From Rhodospirillales bacterium (lineage in GTDB: Bacteria; Pseudomonadota; Alphaproteobacteria; Rhodospirillales_A; Casp-alpha2): a stretch of DNA of 9,478 nt. The stretch's first letter is position 1, and every line of letters starts with the position of its first letter. The stretch lies in assembly GCA_016763915.1 (NCBI GenBank), contig JAESSX010000163.1:1-9478 (forward strand), written 5' to 3'. Below are positions 6,434 through 9,478 of the stretch, piece by piece. The notes below the pieces were generated by a model that searched no databases, was not told the DNA's origin, and saw only the letters and a program-made list of their open reading frames with translations. The translations under genes and the position numbers were made by a program.

Positions 6434-7575
6434 CGCCCGATAGCGGCTATACCGACGACATTCTGAGCCCCCGGGAAAATCCCGACCTGCACGGCCACGA
6501 AGAGGCCGAAAGCGTGTTAAAGGATTCCTTCGACGCCGGCCGCCTGGCCCATGCCTGGCTGATTTCCGGCCCCGAAGGCATCGGCAAGGCGACGGTGGCG
6601 TACCGGTTTGCGCGCTATGTGTTGTCGTCGGGCGCGGCGGTCCCGGATTCCGGATCGCCAGCGGGTCTTTTTGGGGAGGACCTTGTGGAAGCGCCGCAAC
6701 AGACGCAAGGAGCCTTGTACGTCGCCCCCGGCCACCCGGTGTTTAAACGCATCGCCGCCGGCGGGCATTCCGATCTGAAGAGCGTCGAGCGCACCATCAA
6801 CGAAAAGACCGGCAAGCTGCGCACGGAAATCGTCGTCGGTGATGTTCGTTCGGTTGGAAATTTCTTCCACCATACCGCGGGCGAGGGCGGTTGGCGGGTT
6901 GTCGTGATTGATTGCGCCGACGAGATGAACGTCAATGCCGCCAATGCGGTGTTGAAGGTGCTTGAGGAACCGCCGGCCAAGGCCCTGTTGTTGCTGGTCA
7001 GCCATAATCCGGGGCGGTTGCTGCCGACCATTCGCTCAAGATGCCGTATACTGGCGCTACAGCCGTTGGCGCCTGCAAGCGTGGCCTCGCTGGTCCGCAA
7101 CTGGAAACCCGACCTCAGCGCCGAAGATACCCGGTCGCTGGCGACGCTGGCCGACGGCAGTCCGGGACGCGCCCTGGCGCTGGCGGGGGAAGGCGGCCTG
7201 GAGATTTACCGCGACATGACGGCGTTGCTCGAATCGCTTCCCCGGCTGGATGTCGTCGCCCTGCACGCGTTTGGCGCACGACTGGGGAAATCCGGGGCGG
7301 ACGACGCCTTTCGCACGGCGTCCGGACTGCTGCAGTGGTGGCTGGCGCGGATGATTCTGGCCGCCGCGGGTGGCGGACGGCAAACGGTTAGCGCCATGAC
7401 CGACGCCGAACAGGCGTTGATGGACCGTCTCGGCCGAGCGGTCAGCCTTGATCGATGGTTTGAGGTGTGGGAAAAGATCAACCGCCTGCTGGTCCGGACC
7501 GATCAAATCAATCTCGACCGCAAGCAGGTGGTTTTGAACGTCTTTTTAACCCTCGAGAACGCTGTCCGGTCGTGA
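6430..7575 (+). CDS. holB: DNA polymerase III subunit delta-prime
   Basis: This clamp-loader subunit helps load the sliding clamp during replication. In 381 residues it shows Walker A GPEGIGKAT (47-55), Walker B VVVIDCADEMN (157-167), sensor-1-like LLLLVSHNP (186-194) and the SRC motif (TIRSRCRIL, S203-C205) whose Arg reaches the neighbouring subunit's nucleotide. The region between Walker A and the Walker B strand (about 60-156) contains no cysteine, so the four-Cys zinc module of E. coli delta-prime is absent. It is replaced by an APGHPVFKRIAAGGHSD segment, as is usual in alphaproteobacteria. The Walker A lysine is kept, unlike in E. coli delta-prime, but whether it binds ATP is unknown. 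The start overlaps the tmk stop (ATGA) with no separate ribosome binding site, so it depends on tmk translation. Confidence 0.92.
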   Translation: MTPDSGYTDDILSPRENPDLHGHEEAESVLKDSFDAGRLAHAWLISGPEGIGKATVAYRFARYVLSSGAAVPDSGSPAGLFGEDLVEAPQQTQGALYVAPGHPVFKRIAAGGHSDLKSVERTINEKTGKLRTEIVVGDVRSVGNFFHHTAGEGGWRVVVIDCADEMNVNAANAVLKVLEEPPAKALLLLVSHNPGRLLPTIRSRCRILALQPLAPASVASLVRNWKPDLSAEDTRSLATLADGSPGRALALAGEGGLEIYRDMTALLESLPRLDVVALHAFGARLGKSGADDAFRTASGLLQWWLARMILAAAGGGRQTVSAMTDAEQALMDRLGRAVSLDRWFEVWEKINRLLVRTDQINLDRKQVVLNVFLTLENAVRS

Positions 7576-7627
7576 CCCCGCGGCTTAGCTTTCCCGGGCC
7601 CGACCAGGCTACGGACAAAGGCCGCCG

Positions 7628-9172
7628 ATGACCAAACCCTATTACCTGACGACGCCGATTTATTACGTCAACGACGCCCCGCATATCGGCCATGCGTACA
7701 CCACGCTTGCCTGCGACGTGCTGGCGCGCTTCAAACGCCTGGACGGATATAGCGTCAAGTTTCTGACCGGCACCGATGAACACGGCCAGAAAGTGGAAAA
7801 ATCGGCCGCCGCCGCCGGTATCGACCCGAAAGTCTTCACTGATACCGTATCGCAAAATTTCCGCGATCTCGCCGATGTCATGGGCTTCAGCCACAACGAT
7901 TTCATCCGCACCACGCAAGAGCGCCACAAGCTGGCCGCCCAGGACATCTGGCGACGCCTGGTGGAGCGCGATGAAATCTATCTCGATTCCTATTCCGGCT
8001 GGTATGCGGTCAGGGACGAAGCCTTTTATACCGAAGCCGAATTGACCACCGGCGAGGGCGGCAAAAAAATTGCCCCCAGCGGCGCCGAAGTCGAATGGGT
8101 AGAGGAGCCGAGCTATTTTTTCCGTCTGTCGGCGTGGCAGGACCGGTTGTTGAAATTTTACGACGACAACCCGGACTTCATCCTGCCCAAGACGCGCCGC
8201 AACGAGGTCTTCAGCTTCGTGTCCGGGGGGCTTTTGGACCTGTCGGTGTCGCGCACCACGTTCAAATGGGGAGTGCCGGTTCCCGGCGACGACGGCCACA
8301 TCATGTACGTGTGGCTGGACGCGCTGACCAATTACATCACCGGCGTCGGGTTTCCGGAAACCGAAAACGGAGAATACGCCGACTTCTGGCCGGCGGACCT
8401 GCACATGGTCGGTAAGGATATCCTGCGGTTTCATGCCGTTTACTGGCCGGCCTTCCTGATGGCGGCGGGGCTGGAGCCGCCGAAAAGGGTTTTCGCCCAC
8501 GGCTGGTGGACCAACGAAGGCGAGAAAATTTCCAAGTCGGTGGGCAACGTCATCGACCCCCTCGAACTGGTCGAGAAATACGGCCTCGATGCGGTGCGCT
8601 ATTTCCTGTTGCGCGAGGTGCCGTTCGGCAACGACGGCGATTTTTCCCATCAGGCCATGATCAATCGCATGAACAGCGAACTGGCCAACGATTACGGCAA
8701 TCTGGTGCAACGGGTGTTGTCGATGACGGCCAAGAACTGCGATGGGGCGACGCCCACCCCGGGGGCGTTGACGGATGCCGATGAAGAACTCCTCTCGGCG
8801 GCGCACGGGCTGGTCGGGCAGATCCGCGAGGCGATGGATATTCAGGCCTTTCATGTGGCGCTGGAGGCGATCTGGGCGGTTGTACGCACCGCCAACGGAT
8901 ATGTCGACGCCCAAGCCCCCTGGAAGCTGGCGAAAGAGGACACCGGGCGCATGGCGACGGTGCTTTACGTGTTGGCCGAAACCATCCGCCACCTGGCCCT
9001 GTTGACGCAGCCCTTCATGCCCGGGGCCTCGGGCAAAATTCTCGATCAACTGGCCGTTCCCGAAGACGCCCGCACGCTGGAATTTACCGGCCCCGATCAT
9101 GCGCTCACGCCCGGCACGGCGCTGCCCAGGCCTGAAGGCGTTTTCCCGCGTTTTCTGGAACCTGAAGGCTAG
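7628..9172 (+). CDS. metG: Methionyl-tRNA synthetase (short form)
   Basis: It charges tRNA-Met and initiator tRNA with methionine. The 514-residue class I synthetase has the HIGH signature exactly (PHIGHAY, residues 18-24) and KISKS (300-304) as the KMSKS loop. Other family blocks are FLTGTDEHGQK near 47-57, the YVWLDALTNY methionine-pocket region near 227-236, and an anticodon-binding helical domain (about 345-480) with NDYGNL and APWKLAK. The connective-peptide segment (YAVRDEAFYTEAEL) lacks the zinc-binding cysteines of E. coli MetRS, and there is no C-terminal EMAP/Trbp111 dimerisation domain. Both are normal for the alphaproteobacterial short form. AAAGG at 7617-7621 lies six bases before the ATG. 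A 52-base gap follows holB, with no terminator, so it is likely in the same operon. Confidence 0.96.
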   Translation: MTKPYYLTTPIYYVNDAPHIGHAYTTLACDVLARFKRLDGYSVKFLTGTDEHGQKVEKSAAAAGIDPKVFTDTVSQNFRDLADVMGFSHNDFIRTTQERHKLAAQDIWRRLVERDEIYLDSYSGWYAVRDEAFYTEAELTTGEGGKKIAPSGAEVEWVEEPSYFFRLSAWQDRLLKFYDDNPDFILPKTRRNEVFSFVSGGLLDLSVSRTTFKWGVPVPGDDGHIMYVWLDALTNYITGVGFPETENGEYADFWPADLHMVGKDILRFHAVYWPAFLMAAGLEPPKRVFAHGWWTNEGEKISKSVGNVIDPLELVEKYGLDAVRYFLLREVPFGNDGDFSHQAMINRMNSELANDYGNLVQRVLSMTAKNCDGATPTPGALTDADEELLSAAHGLVGQIREAMDIQAFHVALEAIWAVVRTANGYVDAQAPWKLAKEDTGRMATVLYVLAETIRHLALLTQPFMPGASGKILDQLAVPEDARTLEFTGPDHALTPGTALPRPEGVFPRFLEPEG

Positions 9173-9217
9173 AGCAAATCCCGAGCAAATGGGTTCATTT
9201 GCGACGACGAATTTGCG
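9172..9217. repeat. Nested inverted repeats just after metG
   Basis: GAGCAAAT occurs twice (9172-9179, touching the metG stop, and 9183-9190). ATTTGCG occurs twice in mirror position (9197-9203 and 9211-9217). The inner pair forms a perfect 7-bp stem GCAAATG/CATTTGC (9185-9191 with 9196-9202) over a 4-base loop. The outer pair GCAAAT/ATTTGC (9174-9179 with 9211-9216) can close around it. No T run follows on the plus strand. It may protect or end the metG transcript, or be part of a dispersed repeat. Confidence 0.5.
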
Positions 9218-9219
9218 TT

Positions 9220-9274
9220 AAAAAAAGCGCTAGGGCATTTCCAGTGAACCAATGTGAACCGGAAATTCCCTAGC
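9220..9274 (-). terminator. Rho-independent terminator for the minus-strand Mth938-type gene
   Basis: The arms 9229-9242 and 9261-9274 (GCTAGGGCATTTCC and GGAAATTCCCTAGC) pair at 13 of 14 positions around an 18-base loop. Read on the minus strand, the stem begins seven bases after the stop codon and is followed by GC and seven Ts (complement of A9220-A9226). The loop holds a direct repeat GTGAACC at 9244-9250 and 9254-9260. The orientation of the T run shows that it mainly serves the minus-strand gene, though the hairpin may also slow transcripts coming from metG. Confidence 0.75.
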
Positions 9275-9281
9275 CCGGTGT

Positions 9282-9478
9282 TTATTCCACCGCGATCAGC
9301 GCCGCCGCACAGGCGCGTTCCTCGGCCAACAGCACGTTGAAGGTGCGACACGCGGCGCCGGTGTCCATCCATTCGAGGACCACCCCCCATTCGCTTAACC
9401 CCTCCCTCAGTCCCTTAGGGGGCGCCTGAAACGATGCCCCGCAGCCGAGGACCAGAATTTCCACAGCAGGCCCTGCGG
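9282..9478 (-). CDS. Mth938-domain protein, C-terminal part (runs off the window)
   Basis: The minus-strand frame is open from the window edge to TAA at 9284-9282, giving the last 64 residues. The visible blocks EILVLGCGASF, APPKGLREGLSEWGVVLEWMDT and GAACRTFNVLLAEERACAAAL fit the C-terminal half of the Mth938/DUF498 family. These are small cytoplasmic proteins of about 120 residues, related to human AAMDC; the biochemical role is not established. A GTG at 9464-9462 is in frame but lies inside a conserved strand, so it is not the start. The true N-terminus is outside. In many alphaproteobacteria this gene follows secF, so sec genes may lie beyond the right edge. It converges on metG and has its own terminator. 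Confidence 0.8.
   Translation of the reverse strand, partial: AGPAVEILVLGCGASFQAPPKGLREGLSEWGVVLEWMDTGAACRTFNVLLAEERACAAALIAVE

Noticed and set aside
7508..9100. Long minus-strand open frame of about 530 codons opposite metG
   Set aside because: It is fully antisense to an unmistakable metG, and its low-complexity His/Arg/Gly-rich product is typical of the shadow of GC-rich coding DNA.
1..9478. CRISPR arrays, tRNA/rRNA genes, toxin-antitoxin or phage-defence modules
   Set aside because: No regularly spaced repeats, cloverleaf-like sequence or recognisable defence motifs were seen on either strand.

Overview
The window reads as a piece of an alphaproteobacterial chromosome, most likely Rhodospirillales-like. 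The gene order dacC-type carboxypeptidase, tmk, holB, metG is typical of that class. So are the MetRS without zinc-knuckle cysteines, the delta-prime subunit without a zinc module, and the Mth938-type gene. From about 970 onward the sequence is GC-rich, with strong third-position G/C. The first ~970 bases are visibly more AT-rich and hold gene debris.

Layout. (1) 1-970: a decayed, probably transferred surface-carbohydrate segment. The front half of an FkbM-family methyltransferase runs, out of frame, into the back half of a 2OG-Fe(II) dioxygenase. A stretch with only a 28-codon ORF and an IS-end-like motif follows. (2) 975-1241: a small soluble helical protein of unknown function with a good ribosome binding site. 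(3) 1279-2121: two tandem small hairpins, then a YdcF/SanA-type (DUF218) membrane protein gene that carries a single-base frameshift in a G run. (4) 2121-5765: a peptidoglycan block with an MltB-family lytic transglycosylase, a terminator, the lipoprotein RlpA (DPBB plus SPOR) and a PBP5-type D-Ala-D-Ala carboxypeptidase. (5) 5762-9172: tmk, holB and metG, starting inside the end of the carboxypeptidase gene. Start/stop overlaps at the first two joints (GTGA, ATGA) imply translational coupling. (6) 9172-9281: a densely structured convergent intergenic region with nested inverted repeats and a terminator for the opposite strand. (7) 9282-9478, minus strand: the 3' end of an Mth938-domain gene.

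Functionally, the intact part joins cell-wall remodelling (glycan cleavage, denuded-glycan cleavage at the septum, stem-peptide trimming) to dTTP synthesis, clamp loading and tRNA charging. I see no phage, CRISPR, toxin-antitoxin or defence system. The unusual material is the chimeric remnant at the left edge, the frameshifted ydcF-like gene with its leader hairpins, and the repeat-rich convergent intergenic region at the right.
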